Assembly (NCBI GenBank): GCA_003427395.1
Contig: BFEA01000758.1
Location: 163,649 to 192,890 of the forward strand
From: Chara braunii
Lineage: Eukaryota; Streptophyta; Charophyceae; Charales; Characeae
DNA length: 29,242 nt
Reading direction: 5' to 3'
Shown piece by piece: positions 1 through 11,062 of this stretch (positions within the stretch are counted from its first letter, which is position 1; every line of letters begins with the position of its first letter). A model generated the notes under the pieces. That model was given only the letters and a program-made list of their open reading frames with translations, had not been told where the DNA came from and searched no databases. The position numbers and the translations under genes are program-made.

Positions 1-1215
1 AAAAAAAAAAAAAAAAGATTTTACCTACAATGTAATAAAATACTCTACACACAAACTTCAATTTTTGCAACAACAGAGATTACATCTTTACAAGTCATCA
101 GTTATATATTTCCTCCGCTTTATGTTTTTCCTCAATTTTTTTAATTTCTATCATTCTAAACTTCTTTGTTTTTTTTTCCAACAACCGAAGTATTGGGGAT
201 CCGATCATCATGCTGTGTTGAAACAATTTAATCCTAAATGTGTCAATCATTGTAAGTTTTTTTTTATTCTTACTGTTTGGCAGCAGGATTAATGAGAAAT
301 GGTCGCCTCGCATTATCAAAACAATCTGATCCCAGATGACCCCCCCCCCCCCCCCCCCCCCCCCCTCCTTTCCCTGTCTCTGTCTCGACCTGTTTTCTTA
401 CAATTATTGCTTGAATGGTTTGAGGGTTGAGGAGGCAGAGAAAAGGAACGTACAAACCTAGTGGTGTCGCCTCCCTCCTACCTCCCCCCCCCCTCCTCAC
501 TATTTCGCTTGATAATTAGGGAACAACAAAGGTAAAAAATAATGTGTTACATATTGAGGGTAAGGGAGCTACTACGAAAAAGAAAGATAACTGAATAAGG
601 AACTTGATTCCAAATGACACCCCTCTTCCCTCCCCTCCCCCCCTCTTTGTCCCAGTCTGTTTTCTTGCAATTATTGCTTGGTTGGTTTGAGGGTTGAGGT
701 GAATCTAAAAAAGAACGTATAAACCCAACAGTGCCACTTGCCCCCCCGCCCCCCTCTCCTTTTATTCTTAGGGAACAAAATTTTTTTAAGAACTAATCTG
801 AGAAATATTGAGTGTAATTGGTTGAAGAAAAAAAAAGAAATAAATTGTGTAAGCAAAAAAAAAAAAAAAAAGTAAGAAACTTGATATCGAATGAAACTCC
901 ATTGGCCCCCCTCGTCCAAATCTATTTTCTTATAATTCATGGTTGGGTGACTTGAGGGTAGGGATGACATCGAAACAGGATGTACAACCACCGCGGTGCA
1001 ACCTACCCTGTCTTCTTCCCCCCCACCCTTTCTCCCACCGTTCCGGTTTGTTTGCTTGTAATTAGTAGCAACTATGACTTGGGGGTTGAAATGGCACAAA
1101 GAGAAGACGTACAAACACTGCGGTCGCTACCTACCCTCTCCGCCTGTTTCTTTATTAAGGAACAACAAGAACTGAAAAAAATGATGTGTTATATACTGAA
1201 CATGGTGAGTTAGAT
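1..1215. repeat. Four degenerate copies of a ~265 bp repeat with C/T and A tracts
   Basis: Copies lie at about 318-540, 600-840, 880-1010 (truncated) and 1015-1210. They share, in order, a CTTGATNCNAATGA-like start, a C/T-rich stretch, a TTTTCTTRCAATTATTGCTTG-like core at 390, 658, 922 and 1048, a GAGGGTTGAGG-like block at about 421, 691, 953 and 1080, and CGTACAAAC with a GTGNCGCC-like tail at about 448, 715, 979 and 1107. Spacing is ~265 bp for the first three and ~127 bp for the last, so copy 3 has lost its second half. No gene is visible; the open frames here are low-complexity. Confidence 0.7.
340..365. repeat. Homopolymer run of 26 C
   Basis: An uninterrupted C run inside copy 1 of the surrounding repeat; the other copies have shorter C runs at the same place. 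The exact length is likely unreliable, since homopolymers this long are error-prone in sequencing. Confidence 0.85.
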
Positions 1216-2640
1216 AAAAAATAAAAATAAAAAAATAAATCATTTGATATTCATCAAAAAGAAAGGAGAGGGTAATAATAAAGAAGTCGAAAAAAAAAAA
1301 CTAAGTAACCACAAAAAAATAAAAAATAAAAATTTTGATATTCGGTGAAAAGGGAAGATGAGGTAACAAAATTAAAAAAGAAAAACATAAGTATAAAGGA
1401 AAAAAAAAACAAATAGCTTGATATTTTACGAAAAAAAAAAAAAAAGTAAACGTTGAAAATCAAAAAATAAAATTTTTAAAGCATCCAAAGAAAAATAAAT
1501 AAATAAATAATTTGATATTTGGGGAATTTTAGGGATAGGGTGAAAATTAAGGATTGAAAAAAAAGAGAACGCAGTATCTAAAGGAGGAAAGAAAAATAAA
1601 CAACTTGATATTCGATGAAAAAAGAAAAATGAAGTAAGGGTTGAGGATCATAAAAAAAAACTAAGTATCGAAAGAAGAAAAGAAAAATAAATAGTTGATA
1701 TTGGACAAAGAGAGGGGATGCGTTAGGGATGCAATAGTAAAAAAAAACAAAACAAGTATCAAAAGGTGAAAAGGAAAACAAACACTTTGATATTCGGCGA
1801 AAAGGGGGGATGGGGTAAGGTTTGAGAATCGAAAAAACAACCTAATTATCGAAAGAAAAAAAATAAATAATAACTTGATATTTGACAAGAATGGGGGATG
1901 TGGTAAGCGGTTAAGATTGAAAAATAAAAAATAAGTATAAAAAAAAAAAAAAAAAACTTTATATTCCACGAAGAAGGGTGATGGGGTAAGGGTACAATAG
2001 TAAAAAAAAAAAAAAATTATCAAAAGAAAAAAAAAATATATATATAGTTTGATATTCGGCGAAGAAAGAGGATGAGGCAAGGGTGAAGGATTAAAAAAAA
2101 AACTAAATATCAACAAAAAAAATAAAAAATAAAAATTTGATATTCGACAAAGAGGGGGTATGGGTTAATGATGTAGGAGTTAAAAAAAAAAAAATTCTAA
2201 AGATGGAAAGGAAAATAAATAGTTTGATATTTAACGAAGGAAGGAGATTGGGTAACGCTTAAGGATAGACAATAAAAACAAAGTATTAAAAAATTTAATA
2301 GTTGGTGAAGAGGGGGGATTAATTAAGGGTTAAGGGTTGGAAAAAAAAAACTAAAGTACTAAANAAAAAAAAAAAAAAAAGTTTTATATTCCACGAAGAG
2401 GGAGGATGGGATAAGAATGCAAGTGTGAAAAAAAAAAAGGTTAAGTGTCAAAAAAATAAAATGAAAATAAGTAGTTTGATATTCGGCGAAGAGGGGGACG
2501 AGATACGTGTTGAGTATCGGAAAAAAAAAAACTAAATATCCAAAGAAGAGAATAAAGAAAACAAATTTGATATTCAGCGAAGAGGGAAGATGAGGTAAGG
2601 GTGGAGGATCGGAGAAAAAAAAAAACTAGTTGGTGAAGAA
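1216..2640. repeat. A-rich ~90 bp tandem array, ~17 copies
   Basis: The marker TTTGATATTCGGCGAAGAGG, or a variant, recurs at about 1243, 1335, 1418, 1512, 1603, 1694, 1787, 1875, 1957, 2051, 2136, 2223, 2295, 2383, 2476, 2566 and 2625. It is followed each time by GGGATGNGGTAAGGGT, a GATNG-like block and A-runs ending AACTAARTATC. Copies are diverged, mainly in A-run lengths. The array lies just left of the 80 bp satellite but has a different unit. Open frames here are K/N- or F/L-rich artefacts of the A tracts. One N sits at 2364. Confidence 0.85.
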
Positions 2641-2756
2641 GTGAGCAAGTGGGTTAGGGTATACGCGTACACTTACACTTCTTTATAATTAACCGAATAT
2701 TATAATGATGGTTGTTAATCATCTCTCGGATATAAGTAAAAAAAAAAAAACAAGTA

Positions 2757-4689
2757 TACCTCGAAACCCCCGAAGGGAGTTTCGGTAACAAAACACTGAC
2801 CCTCAAAATGCCTAAGTAAATCCCGATAACTGATGTGTATTTTTGTAAGGAAACATTGAAAAGAATACATAGGTGTAAGTCAAAAAAATACTAAGAAAAT
2901 CATGAAAGCCCTGAATTGTATTCCAGTAATGAAATATTGAATTTGCGTTCATAATTACCCCCCTTAAAGAACCAAGTAAATTTTGAAACCCTTGAAGTGT
3001 GCTTCGGTAACAAAACACTCAATCTTGTTATAAGTTTGAAAAATATTAATAAAATATCGAAAACCTCAAAGTGTGTTTCATAACGAAACATCTAATTGAC
3101 ATACGGATATACCCCCAAAACGTATAAGTAAATCCAAAAAATCGAAAAATGTACTTTGGTAAGGAAACACTGAATATATACGCGGATATAAGTTAAAAAC
3201 TAAGTAAATCCCGAAAAACCCGAAGTGTGTTTCGGTAACGAAACACCGTATTTACATTCAGATATAAGTTCATATAACCCCCTAAAAAGACTACTTAAAT
3301 CTCGAAAGCTTGAAGCGTGTTTCGATAAAGAAACATCGAATACACATGTAGATATAAGTCCGAAAAAAATTAAGTTAATCTTGAAAAACCCGAAGTGTGT
3401 TTTAGTAATAAAACACCGAATCCGCACTCAAATACAACTCCAAAAATGTCATAAACCCCAAAATATCTAAGTAAATCCTGAAAACCATGAAGTGTGTTTC
3501 TGTAATGAAACATCAAATTTTCATGCGGATATAACCCCAAACAATGTCCGACTAAATCTTGAACCCCCTGAAAGTGTATTTCGATACTGATACACTGAAT
3601 CTGCACTCAAATATAACTTCCCTTAAAACTAGCTAAATCATGAAAATGCCATGGTGTATTCTCGGAACAAGACACCCAATATACACGCGGATAGAAGTTT
3701 AAAAAATACTAAGTAAATCCAAAGAACCCCGAAGTGTATTTCGGTAATGAAAAACCGTATCTATACGTGGATATTACCCCCAAAGTGTCTAAATAAATCC
3801 GAAAAACCCCGAAGTGTGTTTAGGTAACGAAACATCAAATTTACTTGCAGATATAACCATAAGAAACGACTACGTAAATCCCGAACATCATGAAGTGTGT
3901 TTTGGTAACGAAATACTGGATTTGCATTTGGATATAACCTTCGGAAGAGACTAAGTAAATCTAAAAAACCCTGAAGTGTATTTCGACATAAAATACAAAA
4001 TTTATACACAAATTTATCCCCAAAAATATCTAAGTAAATCATGAAAACCCAAAAGTGTGTTTCGATAACGAAACATCGAATCTACACGTAAATATAATCT
4101 CTAAAATATTTCAAAAATTCGCCAAAACCCTAAATATTGAATCGACACGAGAATTTAACCCCCGAAAAATACTAAGTAAATCCCCAAAACCTCGAAGAGT
4201 ATTTTGGTAACGAAACGCCGAATCTACACGCAAATATAAGTAAAAAAAATAATAGGTAAATCCTAAAAACCCCGAAGTGTGTTTCGACAACAAAACACTT
4301 TATCTACACGTGAATATACCATCCTAAAATAAAAAAGTAAATCATCTAAACCCAGAAGATTATTTATGTAATGAAACAATGAATTTACACATTGATAAAA
4401 AAAAAAAAAAAAAAAAAAACACCGAGTCAATATCGAAAACCCCGAAGTGTGTTTCAGTAATCAAACATTACATTGAATCTACACACAAATATAAATATAA
4501 AAAAGACCAAGAACTCCCCCAAACCCTGAAGTGTATTTCGATAACGAAACACAAAATGTAAACGTGGATGTAACTCTCAAGAAAGACCAAGTAAATCTAA
4601 AAAATCCGAAAGTGTGTTTCGGTAACGAAGCATCGAATCTGCACGTAGATATAACCCATCCGAAAGATTTCGTAAATCCTGAAAACCGT
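2757..4689 (+). repeat. Satellite array 1: ~80 bp unit with internal hairpin, ~24 copies
   Basis: The consensus unit reads approximately AAGTAAATCCCGAAAACC, then CCGAAGTGTGTTTCGGTAAC, then GAAACACCGAATCTACACGC, then GGATATAAGTCCAAAAAATACT. The central GTGTTTCGGTAACGAAACAC is an 8 bp hairpin with a GTAA loop; a perfect copy is 3227-3246. Spacing is 69-90 bp with a mode near 80. Many units retain pairing despite changed bases (3397-3416 has GTGTTTTA/TAAAACAC). The array ends inside a unit, right after CTGAAAACCGT at 4689. Minus-strand frames encode a repeating ~26-residue peptide only because the unit is close to 78 bp; unit length varies, so coding is unlikely. Confidence 0.92.
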
Positions 4690-5645
4690 TGTCGAGCGCA
4701 TCGGTCCGGCACCGCACAGGGCGGCGTGGGACCCTCCCGGCCTCGTCACACAGGAGTTGGTCTAAATCCTCGGCGAGGATATACATGGAGCTTTCGCAAG
4801 CCGCTCCGACCGAGTGCGCCAGCCATACCTCTCGCGAGCCCCTACGACAGGATATGGCCTACACGAGGCACGACTTACCTCCACCTTGCGGGAACCGTCA
4901 CCTCTCTTCGGTGGGTGTATCCCCGTCGAGCTACCAATCCACAGTACGAGAGCTGGTCAGTTGCAATCGCAGAGTTGGACCAACCGAGGGCGTTTCTCGT
5001 TCGTTGTAACATAGGGGGTACGCGCAGTATTATGCCTCTATCGGACCCGCACGTGAACTGACATCTTGGGGGGCTGAGGTCCCAAGCACGACTCGTCGTC
5101 GGTTGACGAGGACGCATCTTAAACACCATGCGCACACCACTCTAAAGGACACAAAAATAAACATACACTCACATATACGTATACGAAACGACACAAAACA
5201 AACAACGCGACCTCGCTCCTAGTCCCTCAGTAGCCATCCCATAACTTTCCGACGTCGAAATCGGATAGGCACGTGAGACTTAGTATAAAACTGAGCGGAC
5301 GCGGGGCCTACTCATATCGACTCGCAATGTAAGCGTGCGCAAACAGTCGTGAAGATGACGTACTATATAGTGCCCATAATCAAGCGGTCCCTCGTGGATC
5401 CGAGTACCGCTTATAACACTCAAGTGTCAGACTCGAAGTATCGTGAAGGTTTGCCTCTTCACGATATTGAACGGCTGAAGGAATAACTGTGTGGCCTCCG
5501 TGGGACCTCTGACTCTTAAGCTGGGTGTTCTGGTAGGTAGGGCAAATAGACTCTGCCCGATGGGTAATCCTTTTCATGCAGAGTCTAGGGTCTGGGATGT
5601 CCTGGACAAGGACCTCGAATCCCGGCTCAGGACCAACGTCCGACA
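4690..5645. repeat. GC-rich hairpin-chain segment bounded by TGTCG...CGACA
   Basis: This 956 bp block is far more GC-rich than the satellite to its left. It begins TGTCG at the satellite junction and also has CCGACA at 5640-5645. Perfect hairpin arms: ATCCTC/GAGGAT (4766-4780), CTTGGG/CCCAAG (5065-5086), CTCGTC/GACGAG (5092-5110), AAGCGGT/ACCGCTT (5382-5412), TATCGTGAAG/CTTCACGATA (5439-5466), TAGACTCTGC/GCAGAGTCTA (5547-5587), and GGGAT/ATCCC enclosing GTCCT/AGGAC (5594-5623). Open frames on both strands (the longest, 176 codons, starts inside the satellite) show no recognisable domain. It could be an LTR-like terminal block of the insertion. Confidence 0.5.
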
Positions 5646-6500
5646 AAAAAATCTTTTAAGAGACATTCAACAATAAAACGGTTTTTTATTTTATTTTCTC
5701 AACCCTTATCCCCAATTAACCTCTAAGCGTAGGCCCCTCAGGCCACGCGACCATCCTGCATAGGTACACATATATATTTATATGTGTATATATTTATATG
5801 TGTATATATTTATATATGCATAGGAGAATACGTATGTGACGATCACTTTTCACAATCACAGTGGGACTCCTCACAGCCATACATATGTTTGCGATCGCAG
5901 GCGAACAAATCAAAATCCAAGTCACCACACATACCTGCAATTACATCAAAGAGTAAAAAAAAAGTCCACGCACTACACGGAGTCAACTTCAACCAACCTC
6001 TACACTCATACCCCTCGCTTTAGCCATGCAAGTCTCAGCCTCCTGTCCAACCAACCATAATTAAATACTCAGTACCTTTGTTAAATGGTCATTCAATCAA
6101 AGTCCAGGTGAAATTTTAATAAAACAAAATTCATCAGGGCTAAAGCCTTTTAGGTTGAGTATGGAGGATGAATGGGAGTTAAGTCGTAGACCGACAAATC
6201 GGCAACCGACCTGTTATCAGTGATAACAGAAGGTGATCCTCGTAGGATCAAGTTAAACCTAGTCATGATTTCAAATCAAATGTCCAAAAGAACCTGTAAC
6301 ATAAGATAGACCAATCCCAAACTAAATCTATTAGTCCAAATCAAGCGTAACCTTCATATCACGATTTCACTAAGAGTCATTTTACTTAACCAATCATGAG
6401 TCTACCCCTAACCCAGTGCCTAATGAAATGGTAAATCTTTACCAACATCTTTTTTATACAGAGTGAACTGCCATAATTGCTACCTATCAAAATATAGTAT
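5646..6500. other. Non-coding stretch with TATATTTATATGTG microsatellite
   Basis: I see no gene. Positions 5768-5818 hold three copies of a 16-17 bp TATATATTTATATGTG-like unit. The rest (5820-6500) is unique-looking AT-rich sequence with short frames only. Confidence 0.6.
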
Positions 6501-7060
6501 AACTCCTTTAAACTAAGAAAATTTCGGCATTGCTTTCCATAGGGAAAGTGCCTTCTTAGAATTTATAATAGCCCAAATATGAAAGCAAGAATAATCTCTA
6601 ACTCTGGAAAGTCAAAATTTTTCCAAATCCCTGAATTAGTAAAAATTTGGGCAGCACTTCCTTTAAAAAGGTAGACTTCCCCGATTTGTACTAAGTTAAA
6701 TATGAACTCATAATCGATACATGAGTTCAACTTAAGACAAAATTTGACTAACTCCTTAGATATGTAGAAATTTCAGCAGCGCTTCCCGTAGAGAAAGTGC
6801 TATTCCAAAATTCATACAAAGCTAAATTCAAAGTCCAAAATGACTTCGACTTTTCAAGGTTTAATTTTGTCTAACTTCCTGAATTAGCAAAACTTTGGGC
6901 AACACTCCCTTTAGAAAAAGAGGTTTCCCAGATTTTTATTAAGTCAAAAAGTCAGAAAAACTGGACCCTGAAAGGACAAAATCTTACAAACTCCTTGACT
7001 TTGTATAAATTTCGGCAGCGCTTCCCGTAGAGAAAGTGACTTACTAAGATTTATACAAGA
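6501..7060. repeat. Five copies of a ~120 bp tandem repeat
   Basis: Copies start near 6501, 6618, 6749, 6872 and 6988. Each has AACTCCTTNGA, then AAATTTCGGCAGCGCTTCCC, then GTAGAGAAAGTG, then a TTCCNAGATTTATACAA-like end. Copies 1, 3 and 5 are closest to each other (TTTCGGCA.../TTTCAGCA... and AGAAAGTG). Copies 2 and 4 share TTTGGGCARCACTYCCTTTA. This suggests a higher-order unit of two subunits (~240 bp). No coding is visible. Confidence 0.8.
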
Positions 7061-7340
7061 CGAAGTATAGTAAAAAATCCCAGAAAATGCAGGAATTGAC
7101 CTAAGTAAAAAAAACTTAGCTCAGAAAATGCAGAATTGAAACTAACTCCTATGACTCTAGCACGTGGCGAGCAACTAAAATAACTACCTATCAACTGAAA
7201 CTTAGACTAAGTAGTAGCCGCACTCAGTTACATGCAGGCTAAACCACAAAAGTAAGTACTCTCACCATCCTAAACCCATTTATATAAAAGAATTCGTGAA
7301 CCTTCAATTCATACCCAACTTACATATGACACAAGTGCTA

Positions 7341-7918
7341 GACCATTCGGATCCAGCGTGCCTTAGGAAATACACGAACAGGTTGCACTACTACTTGTCT
7401 CTTCTTTAGGCATTTGACTAGACCATTCGGCTTGGAAACAATGCCTAGCCGCCTTGAACTGTTTAATATCCAAAGTTTAATAACTCTCTGATTTTGTTCT
7501 TAAAAGAAAAAGCAAATATGAGCAGGAGACTGAACCATTCTGCTTGGAAACAATGTTCAATTTTCCCAAACTATTTCCAATTTTACTTTGTAACTTCCAT
7601 TCTCTTCTTGGTGATCCATTCGACTTGGAAACAATGTCGAACTGTCAGTTCACTTCAAATATAAGTAAGGTACTTTCTTTTATACTCAAGTTGTACTTAT
7701 GTGCGTGGTTTTCAGGCTAAACCATTCAACTTAGAAACAATGTTCAACCTTAGACCAAAATCCTCCCTCAGAACAAAACAAAAAAATATAAACATCAAGC
7801 AAACCCTCAGAAAATAAACATAGCAACCAAGATATTCAACTTAGAAACAATGCCTGACCCTTCAGAAAACAGCCAAATAAACACAACCCTGGACCATTCA
7901 GCTTAGAAACAATGCCAA
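7341..7918. repeat. Seven spaced copies of a ~27 bp motif
   Basis: The motif GACCATTCRGCTTGGAAACA followed by ATGCC occurs at 7341 (first half only), 7421, 7531, 7611, 7717, 7829 and 7891, spaced 62-111 bp. The sequence between motifs is much less conserved. The most constant part is ATTCNRCTTRGAAACAATG. No frame runs through the series. Confidence 0.8.
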
Positions 7919-7929
7919 GTCTTTGGTTG

Positions 7930-8639
7930 ACCCAGTCAAACGCATGCAGTCTGCCTTCCTTCTACCTTCCCTCAGTTCATCCCTTAGTCTGCTTTTAGTG
8001 AAAATAAAGATGAAACTTAAACTTCACTCTCATACATTCTTTCCATTCAATCTGATTATATCTTCAACAAAGGCAAAATCATAGGGACAATCTCATCATA
8101 CATCAGCCAAACTAAAGGGAGATAAACAAACAGGGGTATATTGAGGTCATACAGATAGAGAATGATATACCTGGTGATTCCCTGCCTCCAGAACCTCGCA
8201 TAGGTTCCGATAGAGCTCCCACAATTGGTGGGTGGACTCCCCACAGAGTCTTGATGCTGTCCTACAGGTTGCAATCCCGCCTGCCGCCTTCCTCTTGTAA
8301 CCAGCAGACTAGACTTAGAGTGAGAAAGGCAGAAAGAGACAGGTTTGAAACTTTCAGATTCAAGGGAGGTGCACTCAGACTCGCATGAGAGGGCCTTGTT
8401 GCCTTGAATCGCCTAAGGGTCCCGCAATGATGGTCAGAAAGTATCGTAGCTCGGTCAACCTGATGTCGTCTGCCAACCGTTGACCTTCTAACGACTCTCC
8501 GGATCACATCAATACTCCCTTTATTCAAGCTCGCTCACTTACTCCAATTGCAAGCCACTCCTTCTGACGAACCTCTAAGTCACCGCATTGACCCCCAGAT
8601 TAAGCCACCGGCAAGTCTGCACCTTTCATGACCCACCCC
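7930..8639. other. No gene recognised
   Basis: Mixed-composition sequence. There is a small CCCAC/GTGGG hairpin near 8218-8232. Minus-strand frames at 8056-8274 and 8262-8528 have no recognisable domain and no supporting context. Confidence 0.5.
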
Positions 8640-9800
8640 TACCCACCTCCTTTGGTAAGGCGAACAACTAATCGACCCACAAGTAAGTTGGCACCTTCGC
8701 AGTTGGCCTGCTACTGCACAGGTTTGATAGGATGAACGGCACACCGACCATCCGCTAACCGTCAGCCTCGCAGTTGCCTTCTAGTCATTTCGTTTAATGT
8801 GGTGAGCAGTGCTCAGACTTCGGCCAGTAGGTAAGTACATCTTCTTGCAACTTCTTCTCTCTCTTTCCGCTATTCTGCTTGATGAAATGGGTCGCATGCC
8901 AATCCACAAGTAAGCCAGCACCCTCTCGGTTGGCCTTACTCCAGCCGTATCGTTAGCAGTAACCCGCGTTGTCAGCCACCATACAAGCTTGCAACCTCGC
9001 GACCTGCCTCCTTCTGCTCTTAGTGTCTAAACGAGCAGGATCGGGGCAGGCGTTTCCTCTGGAGGTACCTGGCGTTCCCTCTCTGTCACACCAGTATAGT
9101 AGCAATTGCCTCTGCTGCTATCCGAACCGGATCTCTTCCAACTCCCTCTTTCGGCGAGCATACCTGGCCAAACCCCTGACCAGACCTGGTAAGTTTTCTT
9201 TTTCCTCCCTTACTCTACGGTTCGTTCAATGAGCCGATCGGCTCGCTCAGTAGTCCACTCGTGGCTCAGGCTCACTCGTAGCCTCTCAGGCTAACAGACT
9301 ATGTTACGTACTTGCCAACCGGTAAGTACATAGCCGCGCATCTGCCTATTGACTCACACAGCTGCCCGGGTACGTTTACTCAGTCGAATGTGCCTACCTC
9401 AATCGTACCTTTGTTGTGTCTGCTCAGTGAAAATGAACTCTCCGCCAAACCATGGACTGCACATGCACGATTTTCGTCTCTGTTTTTCGCCTACCATGAC
9501 TGAAGTTTCTCAGCAAGAAGACTCGGACAGGTATTGCGCGCCCCTTACCAGGTAAACTCCTCATTCGCCCTCCTTCTGGACCGTACTAGAACGAAACGAA
9601 TCTCCCTCTAAAACCCAACCAGATTCATCGAAGGGAGGAGCAAAATTGAATGAATCTTTCACAGGAAACCGGCTAGGTCCGCACCTCCTTTTCCCTGCTT
9701 TTCTTACATGCCGTGCTCAACAGGATGAGCAACGCGCCGGCCAACAGGTAAGTCGCTAACCCCCACTGCTCACTCCTCCTCGTTACGACCAACCAAACCG
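8640..9800. repeat. Decayed repeat series carrying GTAAGT, ~7 copies
   Basis: Blocks of the type (CC)AAC-ARGTAAGT-NNGCACC recur at about 8688, 8829, 8908, 9189, 9322, 9545 and 9747. They are followed by C-rich text with GCNGTTGGCCT-like pieces. The best pair is 8661-8720 and 8889-8948, which share CCACAAGTAAG, then CAGCACC/TGGCACC, then GTTGGCCT. The GTAAGT resembles a splice donor, but no exon-like reading frame ends there, so I read this as an old tandem repeat. Confidence 0.5.
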
Positions 9801-10961
9801 AAATGAATCTTTTGCAAAACTGTGGAAATATTCATAACTACTTATGAAACAGTTTCTTCCTTCATGCGGGCAACTCCTATCATACATACAACCCAAGTTA
9901 TCACTCCATCAGTTAATCTGACTCAACAGAACGGCTCGCAATGCCTTTGAAGACCCGTGCAATATCTCAGTTTGCTCGACTTCGAGAAAAATCAGGTATG
10001 ACACTCAACTTTCGTTCCTTACCATCGCCACTCCCGACTATTCCACTTATTACCCCCCCTACTAATCTCCTAATCCACGAACTCTCTCCTAATTCCGACC
10101 TAAAAAACGGGGTCGCCCTAGTCTAAAACCCCTACTTTAGTTCTTTCCCCGCTCGATTTCACAGAGGATCAAGCGAGTGATGCCATCTTACTCCTGCCAT
10201 AGCCACCCTTCACGCCATCACCACGCACCGTTTTTCTTTTCTTCCTCCCCCTACACTAATCCTTCCACTATTCCAACATCTGCAATGAATTCGTGATGTA
10301 TAAAAAACCCCATTCGTCATCTTCCCTCGCTCGAACCCCTGCAGTCTCGCAAGCTCGACCACCTTCTAGCTGCGTCCGACTCGTCTTTTTGCCATTCCTC
10401 TTCTCGAATGCACCTGGCCCGATCCCCGTCCAGATTCACTCTCCTTCTTCACTGCCCAACTTCATTGCCTTAGCGCTCGTCGTTCCTGCTGCCTATCGTC
10501 GCTCGCTGCCTGTCTTAGCGCCCGTCGCTCCCTGTCTGCGCCTAGATAGTCTTCCCTCTATTGTGCACGACCGCACTTCGTTCCTCCCGCTCGTTCCGTC
10601 ACTGCTTCTCACAACCCGACAACGCCCGACTACTACCAACCTTGTCGCTGTCTGTTGAAAGTCATTCAATCCCCGGTCCGCTACTTCTATGCTTGTGGCT
10701 ATTCTCAACCGCGCCATCGGCTCCCCAACAGTCAATCCGAAAGTCTGCCCCGCTACGCGCCCACAGTCAGCCATGAACGCAACAGTCCACTCGCGTTCCC
10801 ACCGAGGTAGGCCAGCGGGTCCACGGTCGGTTCTGGAACCGGTACTGGACCCGGATGGGATAGAAGAAAAATTCAAATAATGATGAAATTAAAATTTCCC
10901 CCAGCTAAATAGGGAGACCGAGGGCCTGGACCTATCGACACTTCCCCGGTCCTACCAACAG
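9801..10961. other. No gene recognised; C-rich sequence
   Basis: Several overlapping frames of 60-127 codons lie at 10293-10880 on both strands. They are rich in S, P, R and T, show no domain, and reflect high local GC with few stop codons. No start context, splice structure or homology is recognisable. Confidence 0.5.
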
Positions 10962-11062
10962 GACCCGCGATCGACCTTCCCCAACAAAAACTAAGGGGGA
11001 TAGTCCCACGAGACCCCGCGATCGACCTTCCCCAACAAAAAGTACGAGCGATAATCCCACGA
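10962..11062. repeat. Two tandem copies of a 50 bp unit
   Basis: GACC(C)CGCGATCGACCTTCC followed by CCAACAAAAA starts at 10962 and again at 11012. Each copy ends GATARTCCCACGA. The copies are nearly identical in the first 28 bp and more diverged in the spacer. Confidence 0.85.

Noticed and set aside
2757-4689. CRISPR-like regular repeats
   Set aside because: The whole unit is repeated, without unique spacers, and the context is eukaryotic.
2812-4712. Minus-strand frames with a repeating FRYRNTLRGF-like peptide in the satellite
   Set aside because: The unit is near 78 bp, so a peptide period appears, but unit lengths vary (69-90 bp), stops are frequent and the hairpin explains the conserved bases better than coding.
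4531-5061. 176-codon open frame on the plus strand
   Set aside because: It starts inside the satellite, crosses the insertion junction, overlaps other open frames on both strands in GC-rich DNA, and shows no domain.
5599-5630. Possible tRNA T-arm at CTCGAATCCCGG
   Set aside because: The flanking bases do not form a 5 bp T-stem, and the ATCCC is better used in the GGGAT/ATCCC hairpin.
10293-10880. Frames of 121 and 127 codons on opposite strands
   Set aside because: High GC keeps both strands open; no domain, signal or splice support.
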